A stretch of 17,098 nucleotides of DNA from Cellvibrio sp. (GCA_003524365.1 DQHS01000032.1:19863-36960), one strand, 5' to 3'. Shown: positions 1 through 8,486, counted from the stretch's first letter. Numbers and translations are program-made. Notes: generated by a model from the sequence alone, not told the origin.

Positions 1-3000
1 ACTCTTGACCCCACCCAGCCCCAGCGGTTGCTGGTGCGTTTGAAAGATCAGGCGCTCCGGCCTTATCTCAAACAGCAGCGCGAGCAACTACGCGCGACGG
101 GCAAGTTGTCGCGCGCAGTGCAGCAGCAACTGACCAAGTCATCGCAAAGCCAGCTGCAGCGGGTGCAAAAAAGCCAGAACCAACTGCTGGGCGAATTGCG
201 CAAACAGAAACTGGTGCGCCAGGTGCACGGCCAATTTACCCAGCTGACTAACAGTCTCATCATCACCGCAGAGGCCGGTAGCATCGAGCAAATCCGGCGG
301 ATGCCGCAGGTGGCTGGCGTATACCCGGATGCAAAAGTAAAAGCGCTGTTGGCGGAAAGTGTGGGGATCACCAAGGCGCCGCAGCTGTGGGCGATGCGCG
401 ATAGTCAAGCGCGTGAAATAACCGGCCAAGGCGTGACAGTAGCGGTGCTGGATACCGGTATTGATTACACTCATCCCGACTTGGGTGGGTGCATAGGTGC
501 AGGCTGTAAAGTGGCGGGCGGTTACAATTTTATCGAAGGAGAAGATGTCACCAATCCTATCGATAAACACGGTCACGGCACCCATGTGGCGGGCATTATT
601 GCGGCCAAGGGCACGCTCACCGGCGTGGCGCCCGATGTCACGCTCTACGCCTACAAAGTCTTGAGCGATCAGGGTTGGGGGATGGAGAGCGGTATTGTTG
701 CGGCGCTGGAAAAGGCGGTGGACCCCGATGGCAATCCGCTGACGGATGACCAGATCGACATAGTGAATATGAGTTTGGGCGGCTCAGGCGCGCCTGACTC
801 TCCTATCTCGGAAGCGGCAAATAATGCCATGGCAGCGGGAGTGGTTGTGGTAGTTGCGGCGGGTAATAGCGGTAGCTCCTATTCGACCATAGGTTCGCCG
901 GGCAATGCGGAGCAGGTGTTGACCGTAGGTGCCAGTGACAATAACGGCGCGATTGCCGGTTTTAGTTCGCGCGGCCCCATTTCTGGCAAGGCTTACGTAA
1001 AACCGGAATTGGTGGCGCCCGGGGTGGAGATCAACTCGGCCAAACCCGGCGGTAGCTATGTGCGTTTGAGTGGCACCAGTATGGCAACACCTCACGTTGC
1101 GGGTGGCGCGGCATTGCTGAAGCAGCTTTATCCAACTCTAACCCCCGCAGAGCTCAAAACCCTGTTGATTAATACCAGCAATGATTTGGGGCAGGACGTG
1201 TTCACGCAAGGTGCCGGGATGATGGATCTGGCGCAGGCAGCAAATGCCAAATTGCTGGTGAGCCCCGCACTCTTGTCGGCAGGGTCAGTGGATCTTTCGC
1301 AGCCGAATTGGTCGGCAAATCTATCGCTGACGTTGAAAAATATCAGCAATAGCTCGCTCAATGTGGCGACAACCGCTCCGGCGGTATTTCCCCAAGGTGC
1401 TAGCGGGTCGGTTGACCCTGTGGGCGAACAGGAATTGGCGGTGGGCCAGGAAACTACGGTGAAGTTGCAGTTACTAGTCGATACGCAGACTTTGCCCTTT
1501 GCCGACAGTGCGACCCTGCACCATGAAGTGGCTGCCAATGTTCGCTACGCCGAGACAGATATACGGCTGCCGCTGGTCTTTTCCAAAGCCGCCAAGCTGA
1601 ATATTGAATTCGACGGCGCGCCTTGGATAGTGCATGTCATCAATGATGATGGGAGTTATGGCAATGTTTATTACTTCAATAGCTGCACAGAAAAACCATC
1701 CCATTTCTCGATTGACCTCAAGCCTGGAAACTATCATCTTGCCGCCCTGTTTTATCAAGAAAACTGCGTACTGGATTCCCTTGTATTTAAAGAGAGTATC
1801 GCACTGCAGGATGTTGCCACTGTCAGTTTGTCTCCGGCAGATGCGATTCACGAGTTAGCCGTTGGGACGGTGACTGGAGCTGATGGAAACGCCTTGTCGC
1901 TAGAGGGAATGCGCGTTAAATCGCAAACTCTGGAGTGGCGTATGACCGATATCAATCAGGGTAGCCTGTTCTTTTTAAATAGCGGCGAGCGCAGAATGAT
2001 ACGTATATCGAATGCGTCTGCGCGGATTCAAATGGCCGTGAGTTCAATGTTTTCGCTAACAGAAACCAGCCCCGGCGTTACTGGGGAATACTACCTGATC
2101 AATGCGTTCTTCAAGGGCGTGCAATCACCCCGGATGCTCGATCTCGATATACGTCAGGCGGGGAGCGTAGATTTTACCTACGGTGATTGGGATACCTTGG
2201 GGCGGGGTGTCAAGTTCGCGCTAGGGATGAGTCAATTGCGCTCGACCTTTGAATTTGTGGCATTTGGCACTTACTGGACTGATGCGCAGATTTACAGCCA
2301 GCCGATATCGGCAAAACTCCTCACTACTCAATCGACGCTGGAAAAAGGGGAGTGGTACCCCGACTTGGGCGTAGATCAACTGAATGACGACCCCTTTGCC
2401 TGGAACCTGCAGTTGATGCGCACAGGCTCGTTGGCATTTCCTGATCCGCACTCTTTTATGAAATTGCGTGGCGTTTTCAGCACACCTGATGAGACAAACT
2501 ATCGTAGCCCCGATAATGATCTGACGGTTACTGATAGCGCTTATCTAATGGCTCCGGCATTTTATTTCAGCACTTTTAGCAACGAGCTGCGGGTGCAAAG
2601 TATGTCGGAGCCCTATTGGTTTGGCGGTAATTTCACTATTCAGCGCGACGCTCAGCAAAATAATTTTTTTGATTTGATGTCTTATCAATTGTATTGCGAT
2701 GGAGAGTTACGCAACACGTCTGATACCACTGGTGGCAACTTCAACCTTCCCATGGGCGATGAGGCTTGTAACTCGCTAGCATTTGAGTTGAATCAGCCCG
2801 TGCGCTTCTTAGGTGAGGAGAGTACCTCCAAGTTGCGTCTGGAATATGAGGCTGAAAATTTTCCGGAGCTGGATGCGTATCTGCTGCGCGAATTTCCCGA
2901 ACAGCTACGTTTTTATAATGATGGCGTGCCTAGCCGCGTGCTAAATGGCAGCGATCTTGAAGTCCAGTTAGATACGCGCAACATGATGGGTGAGATTGTG

Positions 3001-3939
3001 GGGGACGACCAGATCCCCGTACTAGAGTATCAGCTGAGTGGGGCTACCGACTGGGTGCCTCTGACTCTTATTAGAGCGAGTAATCGCTACTTTGCCAAAC
3101 TTCCCGTATTAACTGGCGCGCTAAAAACCTCGCTGCGGATAAGTTTGAGCAATGACCAAAAAGGCGCAAAATTGGTACAAACGCTGAACGATATTATTGT
3201 TTTAGGGCAAGCGGCAAGCGGAGTGGTAAACCAGCCCCCCAGTTTTGATCCGCTCCCTCGCCTAACGGTAGAAGCGACAGCGCAGTTGACTGCATACACT
3301 TTGCCGCCGGTATTTGCCCTGGATGCCAACGATGGTTTGTTAGCCGCAGTAACAACTGATTTAGGCCCTTACAGTGTGGGCAGTTACGTCATTCGTTGGC
3401 AGGCGACTAACTCTGCAGGAAAAAAATCTACCGGCTTGCAAAGCCTTGAGGTACAGGATCTATCGGGGCCGGTTATTGATGTTCCTGCCAATATTACGGT
3501 GATGGCAACGGGGGATTTCACCGATGTTCCGCAGCCTGAGGTAAAGGCTTATGACGCGGTGGATGGTGAGATAGTGGCTTGGACGATGGACTGGAAGCCT
3601 TTTCCGATTGGCACCAGTTCGGTGATTTGGAATGCCAGTGATTCCCGATATAACCTCTCATATATAGTGCAGACGATCACAGTAGAAGCCGCCTCCAGCA
3701 GCAGTCAGCCGCAAGTCTCTAGTAGCAGTAGTCAGCCCCAAGCATCCAGCAGTGCCAGTTCCCAAGTTGCTATCAGCTCCCAAGCTGCTGCCAGTAGTAA
3801 AGCTTCGGGGAATACTGGCGGAGGGAGTTCTGGTGGAGGTGGAGCGGTGAATTTTTGGATGCTGTTTTTATGCAGCCTGTGGTTTTGTCGTTTCTTGCCG
3901 GTGCGAATCTGGTCGGGCGAGCATAAACGAGTGTCTTAG
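1..3939 (+). CDS. Secreted subtilisin-like serine protease (S8) with HYR-like domains and GlyGly-CTERM tail, 5' partial
   Basis: The frame is open from base 1, so the true start and signal peptide lie upstream of the window. Residues are counted here from the TTG at 28. A charged, Gln/Lys-rich propeptide-like region (about 1-110) precedes the S8 catalytic domain (about 130-400). The triad is visible: Asp142 in VLDTGIDYTHPDL, His183 in HGTHVAG and Ser351 in GTSMATPHVAGG, with the oxyanion Asn280 in AAGNSG. A long middle region (about 410-1060) has no motif I recognise. Two HYR/cadherin-like beta domains follow (about 1070-1150 and 1150-1220). The end is a Ser/Gln/Ala linker, a GGGSSGGGG stretch, a hydrophobic segment (NFWMLFLCSLWF) and a short basic tail. 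This matches the GlyGly-CTERM signal recognised by rhombosortase, so the protein is probably exported, processed and released or surface-attached. Substrate is unknown. The protease call is firm; the sorting tail is likely. Confidence 0.93.
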   Translation, partial: TLDPTQPQRLLVRLKDQALRPYLKQQREQLRATGKLSRAVQQQLTKSSQSQLQRVQKSQNQLLGELRKQKLVRQVHGQFTQLTNSLIITAEAGSIEQIRRMPQVAGVYPDAKVKALLAESVGITKAPQLWAMRDSQAREITGQGVTVAVLDTGIDYTHPDLGGCIGAGCKVAGGYNFIEGEDVTNPIDKHGHGTHVAGIIAAKGTLTGVAPDVTLYAYKVLSDQGWGMESGIVAALEKAVDPDGNPLTDDQIDIVNMSLGGSGAPDSPISEAANNAMAAGVVVVVAAGNSGSSYSTIGSPGNAEQVLTVGASDNNGAIAGFSSRGPISGKAYVKPELVAPGVEINSAKPGGSYVRLSGTSMATPHVAGGAALLKQLYPTLTPAELKTLLINTSNDLGQDVFTQGAGMMDLAQAANAKLLVSPALLSAGSVDLSQPNWSANLSLTLKNISNSSLNVATTAPAVFPQGASGSVDPVGEQELAVGQETTVKLQLLVDTQTLPFADSATLHHEVAANVRYAETDIRLPLVFSKAAKLNIEFDGAPWIVHVINDDGSYGNVYYFNSCTEKPSHFSIDLKPGNYHLAALFYQENCVLDSLVFKESIALQDVATVSLSPADAIHELAVGTVTGADGNALSLEGMRVKSQTLEWRMTDINQGSLFFLNSGERRMIRISNASARIQMAVSSMFSLTETSPGVTGEYYLINAFFKGVQSPRMLDLDIRQAGSVDFTYGDWDTLGRGVKFALGMSQLRSTFEFVAFGTYWTDAQIYSQPISAKLLTTQSTLEKGEWYPDLGVDQLNDDPFAWNLQLMRTGSLAFPDPHSFMKLRGVFSTPDETNYRSPDNDLTVTDSAYLMAPAFYFSTFSNELRVQSMSEPYWFGGNFTIQRDAQQNNFFDLMSYQLYCDGELRNTSDTTGGNFNLPMGDEACNSLAFELNQPVRFLGEESTSKLRLEYEAENFPELDAYLLREFPEQLRFYNDGVPSRVLNGSDLEVQLDTRNMMGEIVGDDQIPVLEYQLSGATDWVPLTLIRASNRYFAKLPVLTGALKTSLRISLSNDQKGAKLVQTLNDIIVLGQAASGVVNQPPSFDPLPRLTVEATAQLTAYTLPPVFALDANDGLLAAVTTDLGPYSVGSYVIRWQATNSAGKKSTGLQSLEVQDLSGPVIDVPANITVMATGDFTDVPQPEVKAYDAVDGEIVAWTMDWKPFPIGTSSVIWNASDSRYNLSYIVQTITVEAASSSSQPQVSSSSSQPQASSSASSQVAISSQAAASSKASGNTGGGSSGGGGAVNFWMLFLCSLWFCRFLPVRIWSGEHKRVS

Positions 3940-3985
3940 CGAGTGCTTTGGGTTGGTGCTGTGTATTTAAGACATAATGGTTTGC

Positions 3986-4027
3986 GCAATAAAAAACGGC
4001 CATCAGTTAGTGGCCGTTTTTTATTGC
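3986..4027. terminator. Bidirectional rho-independent terminator
   Basis: A perfect 17-bp inverted repeat runs from GCAATAAAAAACGGCCA (3986-4002) to its exact complement (4011-4027), with the 8-base loop TCAGTTAG. A-tracts and T-tracts flank the GC core on both strands, so it can end the protease transcript on the plus strand and the DUF4124 gene on the minus strand. Confidence 0.9.
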
Positions 4028-4038
4028 TGATCAGTTCG

Positions 4039-4482
4039 TTATTCGCAGGTTTGGTCAATCACTTTCTGAGTAGCTATCCGCTGTTGTGCTTTATCTTCTT
4101 CAGATAGTGGCACAACAACGCCTTGCTCGTTAGTGGCCCTTATCCGGGCAACGGTATTCAATATGGTCAGGTTTTCTTTCGCTGCGGCGCAGCGTGCCGG
4201 GTCTTTGAGTGCAGCTGCCTGTGCCACACGAGGGTCTTCAGCGGGCGGTGTAGACGCGGGTTTAGGTTGGGTGGCGGCAATTTGTGCCGGCGTTGGGTCG
4301 CTATGCCCGGTACGGGTTTGCACCAGCGTGGCCTTCACATCTTTGGGCGGGCGTTCACCGTAGTGAACAACCCCTTTGCTATCCGTCCAGGTATACACCT
4401 TGTCTTTTGCAAAACCTTGCTGACTAAGCGCTACACCAACAAGCGCTATGCCCGCTAACTTTACGATATACGAAAACTTCAT
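4039..4482 (-). CDS. DUF4124 domain protein, periplasmic
   Basis: This 147-residue protein starts with an export signal (MKFSYIVKLAGIALVGVALS, likely cleavage after QQGFA near residue 25). The DUF4124 core follows directly: VYTWTDSKGVVHYGERPP, a short beta-rich module common in gammaproteobacterial envelope proteins. The rest is Pro/Ala-rich with a helical, charged C-terminus ending in TCE. The start at 4482 is chosen over one 12 codons upstream because the signal peptide begins there and an AAAGGG ribosome site sits 8 bases before it. The function of DUF4124 is not known. It is convergent with the protease gene and divergent from ilvI; from memory, a similar hypothetical gene precedes ilvIH in pseudomonads, which would make this an old neighbour. 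Confidence 0.85.
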   Translation of the reverse strand: MKFSYIVKLAGIALVGVALSQQGFAKDKVYTWTDSKGVVHYGERPPKDVKATLVQTRTGHSDPTPAQIAATQPKPASTPPAEDPRVAQAAALKDPARCAAAKENLTILNTVARIRATNEQGVVVPLSEEDKAQQRIATQKVIDQTCE

Positions 4483-4643
4483 GAATCTTGCCCTTTTTGC
4501 CCGGTTCCAATGCAACAACTATAGACCTAATGAGTCACGAGCGAAACAGCGACAGGGAAATCTGTGAGCAAGCGCAAGCTGCTGCAATTTACCGGTGTGT
4601 CACCATTGTTCGGCTAAAAATGCAACAAAGCGGCGTTAATTTC

Positions 4644-4671
4644 TTGACTTTAAAGCAGATGTTGCGAAAAT
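4644..4671 (+). promoter_or_regulatory. Candidate sigma-70 promoter for ilvIH
   Basis: TTGACT (4644-4649) and GAAAAT (4666-4671) are separated by 16 bases, matching the -35 and -10 consensus at 5 and 4 of 6 positions. If used, transcription would begin near 4678 and leave an untranslated leader of roughly 340 bases before ilvI. No competing promoter nearer the gene stands out by eye. Confidence 0.35.
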
Positions 4672-4692
4672 TGCCAGTCCTCCAGATGGCTG

Positions 4693-4819
4693 GCAGATGA
4701 CCGATAAGCTCGGGTACTCATCTGCTTCCCGCCAAGTCACCCTCTTGACGAACCATCTGTTGGCGATGCTCCTACCAGCGCATCGCCTTAGAAAGCCGCT
4801 GTTTACCTGCACGGTTTTC
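4693..4819 (+). promoter_or_regulatory. Hairpin-rich leader upstream of ilvI
   Basis: The gap from 4483 to 5014 holds no clear conserved gene. It contains three hairpins in series. The first pairs GCAGATGA (4693-4700) with TCATCTGC (4718-4725), with an inner CCGA/TCGG stem (4701-4704 with 4710-4713). The second pairs GGCGATGC (4762-4769) with GCATCGCC (4780-4787). The third pairs GAAAGCCG (4791-4798) with CGGTTTTC (4812-4819) with one G-U pair. None is followed by a T-run, so they are not simple terminators. They may form a structured mRNA leader controlling ilvIH. I recognise no known riboswitch class. From 4483 to 4640 I see nothing else definable. Confidence 0.35.
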
Positions 4820-4908
4820 GCTGATCCGATCTTGGCCTTGCCGGGCTTTGTTCGTGGATCATTCATTGCGTTGGCTTGCTCTTGTAGCACTAATGCCTGT
4901 TTTGTGTG

Positions 4909-5001
4909 ATGTCCTATGCACTCGTTTCTATGGCGGTTCTTATTGAACGGTTCCTGCTAAACGTTGAGGCACGCACTCGCTATTGCGATTCAAAATCCTA
5001 A
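4909..5001 (+). CDS. Possible branched-chain-amino-acid-rich leader peptide of ilvI
   Basis: A 30-codon frame starts at ATG 4909 and stops 13 bases before ilvI. Residues 5-19 (LVSMAVLIERFLLNV) include eight Leu, Val or Ile codons in 15, as expected of a leader peptide that senses charged tRNA for these amino acids. Against it, no strong ribosome site precedes the ATG and no terminator lies between it and ilvI, so classical attenuation is not supported. Its stop lies next to the AAAGGGGAA ribosome site of ilvI, so ribosome stalling or coupling could affect ilvI translation. It may be a chance frame. Confidence 0.22.
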   Translation: MSYALVSMAVLIERFLLNVEARTRYCDSKS

Positions 5002-5014
5002 AAGGGGAATTATT

Positions 5015-6751
5015 GTGGAAATGCTTTCAGGCGGAGATATGCTCATCCGCGCTCTGAAAGACGAAGGCGTTGAATACGTTTTCGGCTATCCGGGCGGCGC
5101 GGCACTGCATATTTACGATGCCATCTTTCGTCAAAAAGACGTTAAACATATTCTTGTTCGCCACGAACAAGCGGCCACCCATGCTGCCGACGGTTACGCA
5201 CGCGCGACCGGCAAAGTGGGCACCGTACTGGTGACTTCCGGCCCAGGTGCGACCAATGCCATTACCGGTATTGCGACGGCCTATATGGATTCCATTCCGA
5301 TGGTGGTGATCTCCGGCCAGGTGCAAAGCCACTTGATCGGTGAAGACGCCTTCCAGGAAACCGATATGGTGGGTATCTCCCGCCCGATCGTAAAGCACAG
5401 CTTTATGATCAAACACGCCAGCGAAATTCCTGAGGTAGTGAAAAAGGCGTATTACATTGCCGCGACCGGTCGCCCCGGCCCCGTGGTTATCGATGTGCCG
5501 AAAGATTTAACACATCCGGCCTACACCTTCCCTTACGAATATCCCGAGAAGGTAAAGCTGCGTTCCTATACTCCAGCGACCCGCGGTCACTCCGGCCAGA
5601 TCAAAAAAGCGGTGCAATTGCTGCTCGGCGCCAAGCGCCCGATGATCTATTCCGGCGGCGGTGTAGTGCAGGGCAATGCCTCACATTTGCTCAAAGAGTT
5701 GGTTGATCTGCTGAATTATCCGGTGACCAATACCTTGATGGGCTTGGGCGCTTATCCCGGCACCGGCAAAAACTTCCTTGGTATGTTGGGTATGCACGGC
5801 ACATACGAAGCCAACACCGCCATGCATCACAGCGATGTGATTCTTGCCGTGGGCGCGCGTTTTGATGACCGTGTCACCAACACCGTTAGCAAGTTCTGCC
5901 CGAATGCCAAAATTATCCATATCGATATTGATCCTGCATCGATTTCCAAAACCGTTACTGCCGATGTACCTATCGTCGGTGCAGTTGATAGCGTGCTGGG
6001 CGAAATGCTTACGCTCATCAAAGAGAGCGATGAAAAACCGGATGCAGAAGCACTTGCATCCTGGTGGGAGCAAATCAATGACTGGCGCGAGCGTCACGGC
6101 ATTTACACCAAAAATCGTTTTGATACGACCAGCGATAAAATTAAACCGCAAGAAGTTATCCAGGCGATTTGGGAAGTGACCAAAGGCGATGCTTACGTCA
6201 CCTCCGATGTTGGACAGCACCAGATGTTTGCCGCGCAATATTATTTGTTCGACAAACCGCGTCGTTGGATTAACTCCGGTGGTCTCGGCACTATGGGCTT
6301 TGGTTTGCCTGCAGCGATGGGTGTGCAAATGGCGCATCGCGATGCAACCGTCGTCTGCGTCACCGGTGAAGGCTCTATTCAAATGTGTATTCAAGAACTT
6401 TCTTGCTGCACGCAATATCACTTGCCGGTAAAAATTATCTGCCTCAACAACCAAGCCCTCGGCATGGTGCGCCAGTGGCAAGACATGCAGTACTCTAGTC
6501 GCTACGCCGAAAGCTTGTATGAAGACTCGTTACCAGACTTCGTAAAACTGGCTGAAGCTTACGGACATGTCGGTATTCGTGTGACCAAAAAAGAAGAGCT
6601 GAAAGCCAAATTAGCAGAGTGTTTTGCATTGAAAGATCGCGTGGTATTTATGGATATCATGGTTGATCAATCCGAACACGTTTACCCAATGCACGTTGCG
6701 CCCAATGGTTCCATGCGCGATATGTTGTTAAGCAAAACGGAGCGCACCTAA
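5015..6751 (+). CDS. ilvI: Acetolactate synthase (AHAS) large catalytic subunit, IlvI/IlvB type
   Basis: This thiamin-diphosphate enzyme joins two pyruvates to acetolactate, or pyruvate and 2-ketobutyrate to acetohydroxybutyrate, the first common step to Val, Leu and Ile. The 578-residue length fits the family (E. coli IlvI 574). The GTG at 5015 is chosen because it gives the family N-terminus MEMLSGG and has AAAGGGGAA 5-13 bases upstream; a more upstream TTG lacks both. The catalytic Glu is E51 in VRHEQAATHAADG. The FAD/middle domain contains GMLGMHGTYEAN and GARFDDRVTN. The ThDP motif runs from TGEGSIQM (450-457) to LNN (477-479), and QWQDMQYSSRY follows. The C-terminus SKTERT is typical. 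The motif has GEG where most ThDP enzymes have GDG; Glu keeps the metal-binding carboxylate, and I recall the same in pseudomonads. Two unusual Cys pairs occur near residues 458-465. It is one base from ilvH, so the two are co-transcribed and probably coupled. Confidence 0.97.
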   Translation: MEMLSGGDMLIRALKDEGVEYVFGYPGGAALHIYDAIFRQKDVKHILVRHEQAATHAADGYARATGKVGTVLVTSGPGATNAITGIATAYMDSIPMVVISGQVQSHLIGEDAFQETDMVGISRPIVKHSFMIKHASEIPEVVKKAYYIAATGRPGPVVIDVPKDLTHPAYTFPYEYPEKVKLRSYTPATRGHSGQIKKAVQLLLGAKRPMIYSGGGVVQGNASHLLKELVDLLNYPVTNTLMGLGAYPGTGKNFLGMLGMHGTYEANTAMHHSDVILAVGARFDDRVTNTVSKFCPNAKIIHIDIDPASISKTVTADVPIVGAVDSVLGEMLTLIKESDEKPDAEALASWWEQINDWRERHGIYTKNRFDTTSDKIKPQEVIQAIWEVTKGDAYVTSDVGQHQMFAAQYYLFDKPRRWINSGGLGTMGFGLPAAMGVQMAHRDATVVCVTGEGSIQMCIQELSCCTQYHLPVKIICLNNQALGMVRQWQDMQYSSRYAESLYEDSLPDFVKLAEAYGHVGIRVTKKEELKAKLAECFALKDRVVFMDIMVDQSEHVYPMHVAPNGSMRDMLLSKTERT

Positions 6752-6752
6752 T

Positions 6753-7244
6753 ATGAGACGCATTATTTCTGTATTAGTCGAAAACGCTCCCGGTGCTTTG
6801 TCTCGCGTTGTGGGTTTGTTTTCCCAGCGCGGCTACAACATTGAAAGCCTGACTGTTGCACCAACGGAAGACGAAACCCTGTCGCGCTTAACGCTGACCA
6901 CTTTGGGTGATGATCACAAAATCGAACAAATCACCAAACACCTCAATAAATTAATTGATGTGGTTAAGTTGGTGGATTTGACCGAGGGTTCGCATATCGA
7001 ACGCGAACTCATGCTGGTCAAAGTCAAAGCGTCTGGTGCACAGCGTGCAGAAGTAAAACGCTGCGTGGATATTTTCCGCGGCCAGATCGTGGATGTCACC
7101 AGCACCCTCTACACAATCCAAATCACCGGCGCGAGCGACAAGCTCGATGCATTTTTACAAGCCGTCGGCGATGCTTCCATCATCGAAGTTGTACGCACCG
7201 GCGTGTGCGGTATTTCTCGCGGTGAGAAAGTGTTGAGTTTGTAA
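6753..7244 (+). CDS. ilvH: Acetolactate synthase small regulatory subunit
   Basis: IlvH binds and activates the large subunit and confers feedback inhibition by valine. The 163-residue length is standard. An N-terminal ACT domain (1-76) begins RRIISVLVENAPGALSRVVG. The residues known from E. coli IlvH to line the valine site are present (Asn11, Gly14, Asn29 in QRGYNIESLTV), so the holoenzyme should be valine-sensitive. The C-terminal ACT-like domain ends VVRTGVCGISRGEKVLSL. It starts one base after the ilvI stop and is followed by a strong terminator, so the operon is ilvIH only, although ilvC follows directly in many relatives. A decayed copy of this gene lies at 8549-8719. Confidence 0.97.
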   Translation: MRRIISVLVENAPGALSRVVGLFSQRGYNIESLTVAPTEDETLSRLTLTTLGDDHKIEQITKHLNKLIDVVKLVDLTEGSHIERELMLVKVKASGAQRAEVKRCVDIFRGQIVDVTSTLYTIQITGASDKLDAFLQAVGDASIIEVVRTGVCGISRGEKVLSL

Positions 7245-7263
7245 GTTTGAAATTGTGGTAAAT

Positions 7264-7299
7264 AAAAAGCCGAACTGCGAAAGTGGTTCGGCTTTTTTT
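7264..7299 (+). terminator. Rho-independent terminator of ilvIH
   Basis: AAAAAGCCGAAC (7264-7275) pairs perfectly with GTTCGGCTTTTT (7286-7297) across a 10-base loop and runs into seven T residues. It lies 20 bases after the ilvH stop. A second weaker inverted repeat (TATTGGG 7319-7325 with CCCAATA 7339-7345) lies between this and the next gene. Confidence 0.92.
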
Positions 7300-7388
7300 A
7301 AATTCAACATAAGAAATATATTGGGTTGGGCTGCAATCCCCAATAAGCTTTTTATGTGTACTGGAATATTGGAATTATGGAGATAAGT

Positions 7389-8486
7389 ATGAGCTTAAAG
7401 ATTAAATTAATCACTTTTTCCGTTTTTGTGGTTGCATCAGCAAGTCTGCTGGCAAATCAAACGGGAACATCACTCCTTTGGGAGCCGGAAGATCAATTTC
7501 ATATCGTGGTTGACAGCTTACCTCTTTGGCAACTTAAGCCGCATAAAAAAAATATGGATGGAAACCCGATTGGCGTTTACAAAGAACTAGCCGATGTAAT
7601 AGGGCAGCAGATTGAAGCCAGCACAGTAGATTTCCTGCAAAGAAAAGGCCTAAAAGTGTCCAGTCAAAGTGCTTATCTAGGGCTTTTCCTACCACAAGAC
7701 AGCAATATTCTTTATGGGAAAGACGGCAAAACGACTGATGAGCGCGTAGTACCCCGTTTGATTACCAGCTCCACAATTCCGTGGGAAGCAGATGATAACC
7801 AGACATTCTTACAAACGGCATTTAGTCGTGAGCCTGTTGAAGCAAGCAAAATTCCTATCAAGGTAGCGGGTCCTCACAAGCACTATATTGTTATTGTTAA
7901 TGCACAAATGAATACTGTTTCAATGAAATCAATATTAGGAAGCGCCATTGCGCAGGGGTTGGGAGCTGGTATTGGTGGCGCTGCTGCACAAAAAACGTTT
8001 AATGGGGCGACGATGCAGACCTCCCCCCACACGTTCTACTATCAAGTATCTTCCTCTTATGTTGAAATCAGGATATGGGATATTGCTAAGCGCGAGGTGG
8101 TTTGGACAGATATTCAACGTGGAGAAAGAGCCAAGGGGGATTTTTTAGATATGCAAAGTATGCTATCGGTGCTTTTATCAAGAGTTCCTGGTTTTATACC
8201 AACTCCATCGCGGGAAGACTCAAAAAAACTGGTAGAAAACGCAACTGCGGCTTGGGAAACTGTGCTTATCAACAATAGTAAACTCGCAAAAGGAAAAATC
8301 ACATCAAACGAATATCAATCCTTACGAGAAAATTATTCACCAGAGGAAAAGCGACAAGACATTTGCGAGCAAAAATTGATTGCTATCAGGAATCAATATA
8401 AAAGCAAGAAAATCACCAAAGATATGTACCAATTAATTTACCTTGCCCAGCAGGAGCGTTGTGACCTGCGATGGAAGCAATACTAA
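7389..8486 (+). CDS. Exported protein of unknown function with glycine-rich helix and C-terminal SHOCT-like repeats
   Basis: I do not recognise this 365-residue protein as a named family. The ATG at 7389 is preferred over upstream GTG/ATG codons because GGAG lies six bases before it and a signal peptide starts there (MSLKIKLITFSVFVVASASL, likely cleavage after SLLA). The mature part has a hydrophobic Gly/Ala stretch around residues 180-200 (LGSAIAQGLGAGIGGAAAQ), resembling glycine-zipper membrane segments. Near the C-terminus two similar units, KLAKGKITSNEYQSL and QYKSKKITKDMYQLI, resemble the short helix pair of SHOCT domains. Base use is clearly more AT-rich than the neighbours (19 G/C in the 60 bases at 8281-8340), which suggests transfer. 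It stands alone between the ilvH terminator and an ilvH remnant, so it is probably an inserted gene. An envelope role is likely; anything more is unsupported. Confidence 0.8.
   Translation: MSLKIKLITFSVFVVASASLLANQTGTSLLWEPEDQFHIVVDSLPLWQLKPHKKNMDGNPIGVYKELADVIGQQIEASTVDFLQRKGLKVSSQSAYLGLFLPQDSNILYGKDGKTTDERVVPRLITSSTIPWEADDNQTFLQTAFSREPVEASKIPIKVAGPHKHYIVIVNAQMNTVSMKSILGSAIAQGLGAGIGGAAAQKTFNGATMQTSPHTFYYQVSSSYVEIRIWDIAKREVVWTDIQRGERAKGDFLDMQSMLSVLLSRVPGFIPTPSREDSKKLVENATAAWETVLINNSKLAKGKITSNEYQSLRENYSPEEKRQDICEQKLIAIRNQYKSKKITKDMYQLIYLAQQERCDLRWKQY

Noticed and set aside
3694..3850. Serine/glycine-rich repeats at the protease end considered as a DNA repeat element
   Set aside because: They are explained as a coding low-complexity linker and sorting tail, typical of secreted proteins in this group.
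4697..4909. A 70-codon frame in the ilvI upstream region
   Set aside because: No ribosome site, no recognisable protein features, and it overlaps the hairpins; listed only as context for the mini-ORF.
4964..5014. Upstream TTG start for ilvI, adding 17 residues
   Set aside because: The added residues are not family-like and lack a ribosome site, while GTG at 5015 has both the family N-terminus and AAAGGGGAA upstream.
6362..6380. GEG in place of GDG in the ThDP motif of IlvI, considered as a sign of an inactive enzyme
   Set aside because: Glu conserves the metal-binding carboxylate, I recall the same in pseudomonad homologues, and all other active-site motifs are intact.
5681..6481. A 266-codon open frame on the minus strand inside ilvI
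   Set aside because: It is antisense to a well-conserved gene, has no family signature, and arises from the codon pattern of ilvI.
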